A stretch of 64,000 nucleotides of DNA. Source: Paenibacillus arenilitoris. Lineage in GTDB: Bacteria > Bacillota > Bacilli > Paenibacillales > Paenibacillaceae. The notes under the pieces are model-generated. The model ran no database searches and had not been told where the DNA came from. It saw only the letters and a program-made list of their open reading frames with translations. A program made the position numbers and the translations under genes. The stretch is from the NCBI RefSeq assembly GCF_014705655.1, contig NZ_JACXIY010000012.1:124001-188000 (forward strand), read 5' to 3'. Within the stretch, counting starts at the first letter, position 1. Every line of letters starts with the position of its first letter. Below, one piece after another: positions 1 through 8,653 of the stretch.

Positions 1-2
1 TG

Positions 3-509
3 TTCCGCCATATTTTCCTGGATACGGCCCAGCTCGCGGGCATCGCGATGCAGATGCCGGAGGTCGATCCGGAACGCGTCATGGCGATGGGCGGCTCCCA
101 GGGCGGCGCGCTGACGATCGCCTGCGCCGCGCTCGAGCCGCGCGTGAAGAAGCTGGCGCCGGTCTTCCCGTTCCTCAGCGATTACAAGCGGGTGTGGCAA
201 ATGGATTTGGCCAAGGACGCGTACGCGGAGCTGCGCACGTTCTTCCGCCATTTCGATCCGCAGCATAAGCGGGAGGAAGAGATATTCACGAAGCTGGGCT
301 ACATCGACATCCAGTTTCTCGCGCCGCGCATCCGGGGCGAGGCGCTGATCGGCATCGGCCTGATGGATACGATCTGTCCGCCATCCTCGCAGTTTGCCGC
401 GATCAATAAAATAACGGCGCCGAAGCGGCTCGAAATATATCCGGACTTCGGCCATGAGGATTTGCCGGGCTTCAACGATATGACGATGCAATTTTTCCTG
501 GAGGCCTAA
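3..509 (+). CDS. Acetyl xylan esterase / cephalosporin-C deacetylase family, C-terminal part
   Basis: The gene enters from the left edge; the frame is open from base 3 and the visible 168 residues are the C-terminal half of an AXE1-type alpha/beta hydrolase. The stretch FRHIFLDTAQLAG is typical of this family. The nucleophile elbow GGSQGG follows (serine nucleophile), then an aspartate region (GLMDTICPP) and the catalytic histidine in FGHED. The family removes acetyl groups from xylan oligomers or cephalosporins in the cytoplasm. The real start lies outside the window. A rho-independent terminator follows the stop. Family assignment is firm; the natural substrate cannot be told from sequence. 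Confidence 0.85.
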   Translation, partial: FRHIFLDTAQLAGIAMQMPEVDPERVMAMGGSQGGALTIACAALEPRVKKLAPVFPFLSDYKRVWQMDLAKDAYAELRTFFRHFDPQHKREEEIFTKLGYIDIQFLAPRIRGEALIGIGLMDTICPPSSQFAAINKITAPKRLEIYPDFGHEDLPGFNDMTMQFFLEA

Positions 510-519
510 TACGCGCGGC

Positions 520-564
520 CGGGCGGGATACGGGAGAGCGCTCCCGATTCTCGCCCGTTTTTTT
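520..564 (+). terminator. Rho-independent terminator after the esterase
   Basis: A nested inverted repeat (outer CGGGCG/CGCCCG, inner CGGGAGAGCGCTCCCG) is followed by seven T residues. It lies just after the esterase stop. Confidence 0.8.
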
Positions 565-588
565 GTGCCGCCGCTATCGCCGAATAGG

Positions 589-1497
589 CTAATCGGTTTT
601 ATTCTCCTCTGTAGCGATAACCTCCCTTGCCGCTTCTATGAAAGATAATAGGATTGGCGAAAGCCACTTGTCTTTATGCCATAACATCTGCGTATACACG
701 TGCAAGTCCGGAATTTTCCAGGGAAGAGCAACAAGTTCGCCCCGTTCAACTTCGGCTTCCGCTGTTATTTCAGGAAGAAAGGCAATCCCGATTCCCGTCA
801 TTGCGCATTGTTTAATGGCTTCGGCATTTTGAAACTCTAAATACGTAATACTGTCAATGCCCTCTTTCTCAAATCCCCGGTCAAACATGGTTCGATAGGT
901 ACAGCCCTTTTCATTAGTCAGAAACACTTCTCCGTGAAAATCCTCCAGCTGAAGTGCAGTCCGTTTCGCGAGCGGATGGTCAGGGGCCGCGAATAAGCGG
1001 AAAGTCTCTTCCAGCAACGGTTCGACTGCAAGTCCGGTTGAGCGAATGGGTTCGTCCAGCGTAAAGACGACATCCGCGGTTCCCTCAAAGAGCGTTTGCT
1101 TGAGTTGTTGATTTGGTACGGAGCGGAAGATGAGACGAACGCCCGGATGGCGCGAACGAAACAGGCGAAAGACAGCCGGAAGCCGATAGGCGCAAAGAAC
1201 CTCGTTGGCGCTTATCGTTACGGTGCCGCTTAAATGTTCATTGTCATGCACGACGCTGCGAGCTTCGTCCAGTTTATCTAGAACGCCTTGGGCGTAAGTT
1301 AAAAAGCGTTTGCCCGCGGCCGTGAGAACGAGCTGCTTGCCCAAGCGGTCAAAGAGACGAACGCCAAGCTCATCCTCCAATGCTTTTATTTGCATCGTGA
1401 CGTTGGAGGGGACGTAGCTCAGCACTTCCGCGGCCCGACTGAAATTTAAAGTGGAGGCAACCGTGCGGAACGTAATCAGTTGGCGCAATTCCATCAT
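589..1497 (-). CDS. LysR-family transcriptional regulator
   Basis: A 302-residue LysR-type regulator. The N-terminal winged HTH (MELRQLITFRTVAST, then NFSRAAEVL and LFDRLGKQLVLTAAG) covers roughly residues 1-60, and a periplasmic-binding-like effector domain fills the rest. The frame extends to a TTG at 1515, but the ATG at 1497 is preceded at good distance by AAGGGGGAG, so 1497 is preferred. It is divergent from the MetX-like hydrolase at 1634, the usual arrangement for a LysR regulator and its target. A near-perfect palindrome (1511-1525) lies just upstream of the chosen start. The inducer is unknown. Confidence 0.9.
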   Translation of the reverse strand: MMELRQLITFRTVASTLNFSRAAEVLSYVPSNVTMQIKALEDELGVRLFDRLGKQLVLTAAGKRFLTYAQGVLDKLDEARSVVHDNEHLSGTVTISANEVLCAYRLPAVFRLFRSRHPGVRLIFRSVPNQQLKQTLFEGTADVVFTLDEPIRSTGLAVEPLLEETFRLFAAPDHPLAKRTALQLEDFHGEVFLTNEKGCTYRTMFDRGFEKEGIDSITYLEFQNAEAIKQCAMTGIGIAFLPEITAEAEVERGELVALPWKIPDLHVYTQMLWHKDKWLSPILLSFIEAAREVIATEENKTD

Positions 1498-1510
1498 ACT
1501 CCCCCTTTCT

Positions 1511-1525
1511 TTCAATAATATTGAA
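1511..1525. promoter_or_regulatory. Candidate LysR operator
   Basis: TTCAATA-A-TATTGAA is a palindrome with a single central base, in the 136-bp divergent region between the LysR gene and the hydrolase. Position and symmetry fit an autoregulatory LysR site. Binding is inferred. Confidence 0.4.
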
Positions 1526-1633
1526 TGTTATTTTGAATTTCATTCACTTTTATTGATGGTACCACAGGCCTATACTAGGTTCAAGACATACATTTTAGAT
1601 GTGTGGTTTCATTTTGAAGGGAGCGACAATACG

Positions 1634-2653
1634 ATGGATTATGAGATTTTTGATTTGGGTGACGTAGCCTTGCAATCGGGCGTGACGTTACCGGGCGCTT
1701 TTCTTGCTTATAAGACTTATGGGAGATTGAATGAAAAGAAAGATAATGTCATCGTCTATCCAACTGCTTTTGGCGACCAGCATGTTCAGAATGAATGGTT
1801 GATTGGAAACGGCATGGCACTGGATCCGCGGAAATATTTCATTATCGTTCCGAATCTGCTTGGCAACGGATTATCTTCGTCTCCCAGCAACACGCCTCCC
1901 CCATTCGACCGGGTGAATTTTCCGCAGGTAACCATCTATGACAACGTTAAATTTCAGCATCGGCTGGTAACCGAAAAGTTCGGCATTCAAAAGATCGCTC
2001 TCGTAGTGGGTTGGTCAATGGGAGGCATTCAATCGTTCCAATGGGGGGCAAGTTATCCGGACATGGTGGAACGAATCGCGCCTTTCGCCGGAGCTGCCAA
2101 GACTTGGCCCCATACGTATGTGGTCCTGGACGGAATGAAGGCTGCTCTCATGGCTGCGGCCCGCCTCGATTCAAATCAACGAGACCAGTTGACTTCTGCG
2201 GACATGCGCGCCGTGGGCCGTGTCTACGCGGGATGGGGCTTATCGCAGGCGTTTTACAGAGAGGAACTTTACCGTGAGCTGGGATTTGATTCATTGGCGG
2301 ATTTTGTGGCTGGCGTCTGGGAAGACAGCTTTATGAAGATGGATCCGCACAATGTCCTGGCCATGTTATGGACAGGCCAATTTGCGGATATTAGTGCAAA
2401 CCCGGCCTATAACGGAGATTTCGATGCGGCGCTCAGAAGCATTAAAGCGCTCGCCTGCGTCATGCCGGGGAGCACGGATCTCTTCTGCACGGCGGACGAT
2501 AACGAATACGAGGCCAAGCTTATGCCTAATGCTGTTTTTAATCCGATCGAGTCGATCTGGGGCCATTTTGCCGGTCGCGGAATCAACCGTGCCGATAATC
2601 AATTTATTGATGACAGCCTAAAACGCTTGTTGGCTCGCAGTACAAACGGATAG
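1634..2653 (+). CDS. Alpha/beta hydrolase of the homoserine O-acetyltransferase (MetX)-like family
   Basis: A 339-residue alpha/beta hydrolase. The start ATG at 1634 follows GAAGGGAG; the open frame upstream of it reads through the promoter region and is not used. The N-terminus (FDLGDVALQSGVTLPGAFLAYKTYG) and the nucleophile elbow GWSMGG match the MetX-like group, as does the late histidine in SIWGHFAGRG. MetX proper acetylates homoserine for methionine synthesis, but stand-alone members next to LysR regulators often have other acyl or ester substrates. No met genes are nearby, so a methionine role is not supported. A strong terminator follows. Confidence 0.75.
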   Translation: MDYEIFDLGDVALQSGVTLPGAFLAYKTYGRLNEKKDNVIVYPTAFGDQHVQNEWLIGNGMALDPRKYFIIVPNLLGNGLSSSPSNTPPPFDRVNFPQVTIYDNVKFQHRLVTEKFGIQKIALVVGWSMGGIQSFQWGASYPDMVERIAPFAGAAKTWPHTYVVLDGMKAALMAAARLDSNQRDQLTSADMRAVGRVYAGWGLSQAFYREELYRELGFDSLADFVAGVWEDSFMKMDPHNVLAMLWTGQFADISANPAYNGDFDAALRSIKALACVMPGSTDLFCTADDNEYEAKLMPNAVFNPIESIWGHFAGRGINRADNQFIDDSLKRLLARSTNG

Positions 2654-2700
2654 ATCATCATTGGAATTTCACGTCAAATATAGGTAAGCAGCATCAAGCT

Positions 2701-2741
2701 AAGAAGGCAACCGATCATCTGCTCGGCTGCCTTCTTTTTTT
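2701..2741 (+). terminator. Rho-independent terminator after the MetX-like gene
   Basis: AAGAAGGCA...TGCCTTCTT arms with an internal CCGA/TCGG extension, followed by a T run. Confidence 0.8.
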
Positions 2742-2832
2742 ATCTCAAAACAATGATACCTCATAGGTGCCGCTCAATGCACTCACAGTACGTCCATTTC
2801 TTTTTCAAATGTTTCGTTCGGTTCCATTTTTC

Positions 2833-3070
2833 TTAAACTCGTGCAATGAGGTGCATATAAGCGTCTTCCTTTTTCACTGAAATATAGAAAGGAATGCCGC
2901 AACGCCCATTATAAATAACGGTCTCTCCACTGTTATTTGTAACCGAAGCAAGCATCTACTTTAGTGTTTTTACCCACCTGTATGTTAGCCTTTATTGCAA
3001 GCCCATTCTGATTAAAATCGTGCGTAAGAGTCTCCAGTTCCAAAACATACGGCTGCCTTTGCGTCATCAT
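2833..3070 (-). pseudogene. Remnant of a small secreted/BsuPI-like domain protein
   Basis: Read on the minus strand from an ATG at 3070, the frame gives about 45 residues (begins MMTQRQPYVLELETLTHDF) and then stops. Shifting frame near 2950 gives a natural continuation (ASVTNNSGETVIYNG, then RCGIPFYISV) that ends with TAA at 2833. The NNSGETVIYNG pattern resembles the beta-sandwich domain of BsuPI-type proteinase inhibitors, but this is a weak resemblance. The frameshift and missing signal peptide indicate a decayed gene. Apart from this, the 2742-3268 stretch shows only a TAACGGG-type motif near 3074-3091. Confidence 0.4.
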
Positions 3071-3268
3071 TCTGCTAACGTGCCCGTTAGCTTAATAACA
3101 CGTTGATTATTTATTTTTAAGATAAGAAAATGCAGAAATCCAAAAAATGCATCCGAGTAAAATATGAATTCCACTTTCTTCAATATGTCTATAGTTTGAT
3201 CCTTCTAATTTACATGTGAATCCTTACTACTAAAACAGGTAAGTTTACCCATATACTGCCAAATATTA

Positions 3269-3327
3269 ATGAGGCTGCATGTTTGACCCGCGGCAGCCTC
3301 ATGGTGTTATTTCTCGTACCCGTTAAC
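3269..3327 (-). repeat. TAACGGG-hairpin repeat element, copy at the end of the P-loop kinase gene
   Basis: On the minus strand GTTAACGGGTACGAGA is followed by a hairpin with arms ATGAGGCTGC and GCAGCCTCAT. It lies just downstream of the kinase stop and could act as its terminator, although the T run is poor. The same layout recurs at other gene ends in the window. Confidence 0.55.
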
Positions 3328-3357
3328 TCAGCGTCCTTGAGCGCCCGTAAGTTACTG

Positions 3358-3870
3358 TCATTGGCGTTCATTTGCTTCGATTTGATGGAGGATTTCGTCA
3401 ACGACGTGCGCGATCGGTGCGGAGGCGTCGATCATAATCCCGTTTTTGGGAACGCCTTCTTTCGTTTGATGCAAGCGCCGAATGATTTCCCGTTCCTCTG
3501 GTCTGCCACCCCAGTCAGTTGGGTCCAGTGCCACTCGCTCATCAATCCGCCGGAGACAGGTTTCCAGGTCGACCTCAAGGACAAACACGCTGTCGAAGAG
3601 ATCAATGAATTTGGGGAAATTCCGCGAACCACCGCAGAAAAATGTTACCGCCTCATCTTGATTGGCGACCAAAGCTTCTACTTTATCTACATGCCAAATG
3701 TGGTGTTCGGGTTTAAAGCCATCCGTCGGGGTACCAGTTTCCGGGTCGCCTTGATAAGCCAATTCACGGTCACCATGAATGGCATGGTAGCCGCGCCGCT
3801 GCAATTCGTTGCAGACCGTAGTTTTGCCGGCGCCGGAAACGCCTTCAATCAGATAATTCCTAATGCCCAT
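3358..3870 (-). CDS. P-loop nucleoside/shikimate-kinase-like ATPase
   Basis: A 170-residue P-loop protein with Walker A GVSGAGKTT at residues 10-18, a likely substrate motif HGDRELAY around residue 32, and an arginine-rich lid (LRRIDERV, then GGRPEEREIIRRLHQ). The size and layout fit small ATP-dependent kinases of the AAA_18/nucleoside kinase group. The substrate is unknown. The ATG at 3870 follows GGAGGG at proper distance. It sits in an AT-richer zone with a nucleotidyltransferase and a UvrA paralog, a setting common for modification or resistance genes, but nothing ties it to a drug. Confidence 0.7.
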   Translation of the reverse strand: MGIRNYLIEGVSGAGKTTVCNELQRRGYHAIHGDRELAYQGDPETGTPTDGFKPEHHIWHVDKVEALVANQDEAVTFFCGGSRNFPKFIDLFDSVFVLEVDLETCLRRIDERVALDPTDWGGRPEEREIIRRLHQTKEGVPKNGIMIDASAPIAHVVDEILHQIEANERQ

Positions 3871-3922
3871 AGCAGACCCTCCAACTGGATAAGCACAATA
3901 AATTAGTTGTTTCTATATTGTC

Positions 3923-4002
3923 GCTAAACTGCCCGTTAGCGTGGAGACGGCAGCTGTACTACTCAGCCGGCTGCCGTCATGAAACTAACGTCTCCCGTTA
4001 GA
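3923..4002 (-). repeat. TAACGGG-hairpin repeat element overlapping the nucleotidyltransferase stop
   Basis: On the minus strand this reads CTAACGGGAGACGTTAG, then a hairpin (GACGGCAGC...GCTGCCGTC), then CTAACGGGCAGTTTAGCG. Two TAACGGG motifs flank the hairpin. The element overlaps the stop codon of the upstream gene at 3998. Confidence 0.6.
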
Positions 4003-4771
4003 GTAATAACAATTGTGATTTTATAAATATCCAGTGACGTTTAGCTGCGTTAATGAAAGAGAGACCCTCTTCAATCACCTTTAAGGCCTTTTCAGCAGAT
4101 TGCTCTAATGGATAGTAAGATTGAACTGACTGATAGAAGGATGTTATTTCATTTCTAACCGCGGGTATTGTTGTCAACAATGAGACAGCTTCTTGTTTTT
4201 TCAGGTTCCATATTCTGATACCATCATCTTTATGAATAACGGTCAGTAACTGAAATGCAATTGGCCATACAATCGTACACAACAGCCTTGTACATCTTTC
4301 TATTCGATCTTCACCATGATCAAGTAATCCATGGGTGTTAAAGGAATCAGCTGGGATTAATTTGTCTAACGATTTAATAGCATCTTGATATATTTCATCA
4401 TTGGTTGATTCAGGAACAAGCAATCGCCCTGTTAAAAGTTGATAAGATCCTGGAATCGGACCAAGATATGTGTTAGTTTTTGATGACAACACACTAAATT
4501 GAATATATCGAAAAGGCCATACATCAACTGACGACAGATCTTTATGAATGGATATACAAAGCTCCGCTGGTAATCTCATTGCTTCGTTTAAAGCTGCATC
4601 GTCTACATATAAAATGTAATCAATGTCACTACTACCCTGTATGAAACCTCCCTTGATAGCAGATCCATGTACTATCAAACCTACGCATGAGGAGTCAAGA
4701 TGCTTCTTTATGATTTCGCATACCCTTTTGTTTATTTTATCTACTGCCTTCGCATGTTCCAACAAGATCAC
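3998..4771 (-). CDS. Nucleotidyltransferase-domain protein, aminoglycoside adenylyltransferase-like
   Basis: A protein of up to 257 residues. Its N-terminal nucleotidyltransferase fold carries the signature GSAIKGGFIQGSSDIDYIL (residues 36-54) with the GS and DxD metal-binding motif. The C-terminal helical half includes a motif (HGLLDHGEDRIERCTRL) reminiscent of ANT(3'')/DUF4111 adenylyltransferases. Members AMP-modify aminoglycosides, but many are uncharacterised. The frame opens at GTG 4771; GAGGTGATC overlaps this codon, so TTG at 4765 or 4762 could be the true start. Base composition is clearly lower in GC than the chromosome-like neighbours, suggesting acquisition. Confidence 0.65.
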   Translation of the reverse strand: MILLEHAKAVDKINKRVCEIIKKHLDSSCVGLIVHGSAIKGGFIQGSSDIDYILYVDDAALNEAMRLPAELCISIHKDLSSVDVWPFRYIQFSVLSSKTNTYLGPIPGSYQLLTGRLLVPESTNDEIYQDAIKSLDKLIPADSFNTHGLLDHGEDRIERCTRLLCTIVWPIAFQLLTVIHKDDGIRIWNLKKQEAVSLLTTIPAVRNEITSFYQSVQSYYPLEQSAEKALKVIEEGLSFINAAKRHWIFIKSQLLLL

Positions 4772-4879
4772 CTCAATGGGAAGAAATTAAATTATCATCC
4801 CAGATTAGCAACCTACTGTCAATACAATTTTCAAATCAATTGCATTATTCTGCCAGTTATTTGAGCAAAGGCTGCCATG

Positions 4880-4972
4880 CGTTAGTTGTGCCATGTCGAT
4901 TCCGACGACGAGATGCTGAGGGGTAAATTTTTCAATAAGTTGATTTTGCTTGTCTTGGGCTTTAAACTTCAT
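4880..4972 (-). pseudogene. N-terminal fragment of an IS110-family transposase
   Basis: On the minus strand an ATG at 4972, preceded by AGGAGGACGC, opens a frame beginning MKFKAQDKQNQLIEKF and continuing HLVVGIDMAQ. The GID motif is the first catalytic aspartate region of IS110 DEDD transposases. Only about 30 residues remain before the sequence runs into unrelated DNA. The rest of the 4773-5173 gap holds sequence upstream of this fragment and a repeat element. Confidence 0.65.
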
Positions 4973-5085
4973 AGTAAAGCGTCCTCCTGGATGATGGGAT
5001 TTTAAGGGCTATGACCCGTTGCGTACTCCCATCGTACCGGGGCGCTCTTCTTTTTGCAAAGCTGATAATTAACGCTCTACAGGAA

Positions 5086-5152
5086 TGCTAACGTTTCCAG
5101 TTAATTCAATGGACAACGGCGGTTGGCCGCTGCCGTCGTTATTTAACTATCG
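5086..5152 (-). repeat. Repeat element with GATAG/hairpin/AACGTTAG downstream of the UvrA paralog
   Basis: On the minus strand CGATAGTTAAATAACGACGG leads into a GC-rich hairpin (CGGCAGCGGCC/GGCCAACCGCCG region), then GAAACGTTAGC. It shares order and spacing of parts with the other TAACGGG elements and lies 20-90 bases after the UvrA-like stop. Confidence 0.5.
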
Positions 5153-5173
5153 AGCGAGCTCAATCGGCTCCTG

Positions 5174-7450
5174 TCAGGAAGACGCTCCCTGGCCGGTTTC
5201 TGCCTTGCGCAAATACGCCCCTGTTATCGAATGCTCAGCAGCAGTAAGCTGGACAGAAGTGCCTTCGAATACAATTCGGCCACCCCGATGTCCGCCCTCG
5301 GGACCCATGTCAATAATCCAATCCGCGCTCTTGATCACATCCAGGTTGTGTTCGATGACCACCACTGTGTTGCCCCCATCGACCAGACGGTTCATAATGT
5401 CCATCAGACGAGAGATATCGGATATATGCAATCCGGTTGTCGGCTCGTCCATGACATAGAGACTGCCTTCCTTATGAAGTTCTCCGGCCAGTTTGATACG
5501 TTGGCATTCCCCGCCAGACAAGGTGCTTAGAGGCTGGCCCAGCGTCATATATCCGAGTCCCACATCCTCCAGCGTCTGCAATTGACGGAGTAGTTCCTTC
5601 CTGCTGAAGAACTCCGAAGCTTCCCGCACCGTCATGGCTAGAACGTCGCTGATGGATTTTCCGTTTAGTTTATAATCTAGTACTTCATCGCTGAACCGCC
5701 TACCAGCGCAAATTTCACAAGTCGTCCTTATTGGCTCGAGAAAAGCCAAATCCGTGTATATCATCCCGAGACCCTGGCAGTTGGAACAGGCTCCCTTGGA
5801 ATTGAAGCTGAACAGGGAAGCGCTCACCTTGTTGGCGGCTGCGAACAGCCGGCGGATCTCATCCATCATCCCCGTGTAGGTAGCCGGATTGGAGCGGATG
5901 GACGTGCCCACGGCCGTCTGATCAATGACAATCGCATCCGGATGCGATGGCAGGAATGCTCCGTTAATCAACGTACTTTTGCCTGAGCCGGCTACTCCCG
6001 TCACCACGGTCAGCACACCGAAGGGTATATCGACTTTTACATTCTTCAGATTGTGCAGGCTGGCGCCGGTTACCGTCAACCAACCCTTAGGCACCCGGAC
6101 AGAAGTTTTCAAGGGCAGACTTTGCTTCAAGTACCGTCCTGTCAAGGTATCCGATCGGAGCAAGCCCGCAAAGTCGCCTTCGTAGACGATCTCTCCGCCG
6201 CGGGTTCCCGCATGAGGTCCGACATCAATGATGTAATCGGCGATTTCCATTACTTCGCGGTCATGTTCGACGACAAGTACGGTATTCCCTTTGTCCCGGA
6301 GCTGGCACAGCATGCCGTTCAGACGATGGACATCCCGCGGATGCAGCCCGACGCTCGGCTCGTCGAAAATGTAGATCATGTCGGTAAGACTGCTGCTCAG
6401 ATGACGGACCATCTTGATGCGCTGCGACTCCCCGCCCGACAAAGTTGCGGTCTGTCGATCCAGACTCAGGTACTCCAGACCGATGGAGATCAGATGGTTG
6501 AGCCGGGTCAGAATCCCATCAATCATCGGGCCGGCAACGGGATCCTGAATGCCTTCAATCATACGAATTAGCTCTCCAATCTCCATCGCTGCGCATTCCG
6601 CAATGTTGTATCCGTTAATCCGGCAGCCCAAGGCCGCTTGATTAAGCCGGCTTCCCCCGCAAAGGTTACAATCGCTATAGGATAGAAATCGGTCAAGGGT
6701 TTCGCGTTTGGCATCTGACATCTCGCTGCTGTCCCGTTTTAAATACAAGCGGGTGAGCTTGGGCAGCAGACCTTCATAATCCGATTCGATATCGCCGCCT
6801 TTGGTGCGGTATACGATCTTGCTTTCTTTGCCGTGGAGGAGGGTATCCCATTCTGCCGGCGTATAGTCGGCAAGCTGCTTGTCGTTGTCGAACAAGCCGG
6901 TATGGGTATACGTATTCAAGTACCAGCTCCCCACTTTAAATGCGGGGAACAAGATCGCGCCTTCATTTAGCGACTTGGACCTGTCAAGCAACTTGTCTAC
7001 ATCAAATTGCACCACCTGTCCGACTCCGGAGCATTCTGGGCACATGCCGGCCGGGTCGTTAAACGAGAAAACATGCGAATTGCCAGCAAAAGGTTTACCT
7101 ATTCTGGAGAACAGCAGCCGGAGCATCGCATAAATATCCGTGATCGTGCCGACCGTCGAACGGGAGTTGCCGCCGAGTCGTTTCTGGTCGATAACAACCG
7201 CCGTAGACAGGTTCTCGATGAGATCGGCATCTGGTTGATTAAACTGGGGCAGCCGATTCCGGATGAATGCGGTGAAAGTCTCATTAAGCTGCCTCTGCGC
7301 TTCTGCGCTTACGGTGTCGAATACTAAGGAAGATTTCCCCGAGCCCGAGACGCCGGTGAATATTGTGATTTTTCGCTTCGGTATACGGACATTCACGTTT
7401 TTCAGATTATTCTCGCGTGCTCCTTTGATTATGATATTTTCGACGCTCAT
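5174..7450 (-). CDS. Short UvrA paralog (UvrA2/DrrC-type ABC ATPase)
   Basis: A 758-residue twin-ATPase UvrA homologue. Walker A motifs are GVSGSGKSSLV near the N-terminus and GVAGSGKSTLI in the second half; ABC signatures are TLSGGESQRIKM and TLSGGECQRIKL. Cysteine pairs for zinc modules are visible (CPECSG, CSNCQG, CEICAGR). Housekeeping UvrA is about 950 residues; the shortfall fits class II UvrA paralogs that lack the UvrB-binding domain. Such proteins are linked to resistance against DNA-binding drugs, probably by removing them from DNA. GGAGGT precedes the ATG. A housekeeping repair role is unlikely since no uvrB is adjacent. Confidence 0.88.
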   Translation of the reverse strand: MSVENIIIKGARENNLKNVNVRIPKRKITIFTGVSGSGKSSLVFDTVSAEAQRQLNETFTAFIRNRLPQFNQPDADLIENLSTAVVIDQKRLGGNSRSTVGTITDIYAMLRLLFSRIGKPFAGNSHVFSFNDPAGMCPECSGVGQVVQFDVDKLLDRSKSLNEGAILFPAFKVGSWYLNTYTHTGLFDNDKQLADYTPAEWDTLLHGKESKIVYRTKGGDIESDYEGLLPKLTRLYLKRDSSEMSDAKRETLDRFLSYSDCNLCGGSRLNQAALGCRINGYNIAECAAMEIGELIRMIEGIQDPVAGPMIDGILTRLNHLISIGLEYLSLDRQTATLSGGESQRIKMVRHLSSSLTDMIYIFDEPSVGLHPRDVHRLNGMLCQLRDKGNTVLVVEHDREVMEIADYIIDVGPHAGTRGGEIVYEGDFAGLLRSDTLTGRYLKQSLPLKTSVRVPKGWLTVTGASLHNLKNVKVDIPFGVLTVVTGVAGSGKSTLINGAFLPSHPDAIVIDQTAVGTSIRSNPATYTGMMDEIRRLFAAANKVSASLFSFNSKGACSNCQGLGMIYTDLAFLEPIRTTCEICAGRRFSDEVLDYKLNGKSISDVLAMTVREASEFFSRKELLRQLQTLEDVGLGYMTLGQPLSTLSGGECQRIKLAGELHKEGSLYVMDEPTTGLHISDISRLMDIMNRLVDGGNTVVVIEHNLDVIKSADWIIDMGPEGGHRGGRIVFEGTSVQLTAAEHSITGAYLRKAETGQGASS

Positions 7451-7487
7451 AGACTCTACCTCCGATTTTAGACTGAACCCAATAAAT

Positions 7488-7536
7488 GAAAAAGCGGCAA
7501 TCGAAGACCAGAAAATAAAGTCGTAGACTTGCCGCT
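7488..7536 (-). terminator. Terminator of the DHFR-like gene
   Basis: On the minus strand AGCGGCAA ... TTGCCGCT form a stem followed by TTTTCATT, 47 bases after the reductase stop. The upstream flank carries CGTTAGTTTCAT, part of the repeat family seen at other gene ends. Confidence 0.65.
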
Positions 7537-7582
7537 GTTAATATGAAACTAACGATTTTTAGCATTGGAAGGTTCAATATGA

Positions 7583-8137
7583 TTAGTTCCCGTCAAAATG
7601 ATAAATTAGTTGTACAACGCCTGAGGAGAACGTTCTTGTATGAACCATTTTTAAATTCAACCTCTGTTTTATATCCACAAACAGCGGTTTCCCTTCTCCC
7701 AAAACAACAGGGTGAACAGATAATCTAAATTCATCAACAAGTCCTAAATTGATAAAAGTTGTAATAAGACTTGCTCCGCCATATAGCCAGATGTCTTTAC
7801 CAGGCTTATTCTTTAATTTATTTACTTCTTCAAGAATACTGTCATTTACGAATATTGCTTTATTATCAGTCCCCTTTTGCGTTCTGGAAAACACGTATTT
7901 CTCTTTACTATGAACCAATTCCCAAAACTCTTTTTCAGAATCAGTATGTTCAATTTCCGGAGTAAATTGTCCCCATAAATCATAGCTTTTTCTTCCATAT
8001 AAAATGGTATCAATTTGATTTAAAAAATTTACAAACCCCATCTCAGAGTCCATAATGCACCAGTCAACTTCACCATTTTTCCCTTCAATAAAACCATCTA
8101 AAGTAACCGCTAAATCTAAAATTATTCTTCGTTTCAT
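7583..8137 (-). CDS. Dihydrofolate reductase-family protein (RibD C-terminal-like)
   Basis: A 184-residue protein of the YyaP/YwjB-type reductase family. It starts MKRRIILDLAVTLDGFIEG and carries the family's GRKSYDLW and KDIWLYGGASLI motifs; the last is the NADPH-binding glycine segment. The frame extends to 8167, but the ATG at 8137 has AAAGGAG at ideal spacing. These proteins are related to DHFR and riboflavin reductases, and most have unknown substrates. Codon use is AT-rich compared with the 10-26 kb region. Confidence 0.85.
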   Translation of the reverse strand: MKRRIILDLAVTLDGFIEGKNGEVDWCIMDSEMGFVNFLNQIDTILYGRKSYDLWGQFTPEIEHTDSEKEFWELVHSKEKYVFSRTQKGTDNKAIFVNDSILEEVNKLKNKPGKDIWLYGGASLITTFINLGLVDEFRLSVHPVVLGEGKPLFVDIKQRLNLKMVHTRTFSSGVVQLIYHFDGN

Positions 8138-8318
8138 GATTTGCAACTCCTTTCGTTGATCTAACACCCATTTTAGACCTCAAATACGTCACCTTATGTC
8201 ATATTTATAAAAGAGAGGATATCTATTTTAACAATGATTCGATAGTTCGTCGTAATTTGATAATTCTTATCTTTTTTCTCCGACCATAAACTGGGGTGAT
8301 CCAATAAGTGTACTCTCA

Positions 8319-8520
8319 ATTTCTTCATCATCTTTACAGAACCTTCATTTCCTTCAAGAACACAGTCATTGAATTTGTTAAGTCTTCGTTCAAAGAAAGT
8401 ATACTTTAAGAGAATCAGCATTTTCCTCTACGAATTTTTTTGCCCCTGAGATTGTAGGCGGTAATTCAATAGCACATTCTAAAAGACGACGCGCAGGAGT
8501 ATCAAATCCACGAAAATCGG
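8319..8520 (-). pseudogene. GNAT acetyltransferase remnant with internal deletion
   Basis: The minus strand around 8515-8420 encodes RGFDTPARRLLECAIELPPT followed by ISGAKKFVEENA, typical of the N-terminal part of RimJ/RimL-type GNAT proteins. From about 8410 another frame gives FFERRLNKFNDCVLEGNEGS then VKMMKKL, typical of the C-terminal acetyl-CoA-binding part. The central third is missing and the frame changes at the junction. A short unrelated-looking tail (to 8194) remains open. This is a dead gene. Confidence 0.6.
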
Positions 8521-8653
8521 CTTAAATGCACGATGTAACTGAATTGAAGGCCAGTTCAATATGGAAGTTGCGAAAATAGAAAAACACCACTTCATTTGGT
8601 AAAGTGAGATTGTCGAGATCATCACTACCATACAGAAGAGGTGTCCTCTATAT

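Noticed and set aside
1451..1633. N-terminal extension of the MetX-like gene
   Set aside because: It would run through the divergent promoter and the LysR start region; the ATG at 1634 has a good ribosome binding site and matches family starts.
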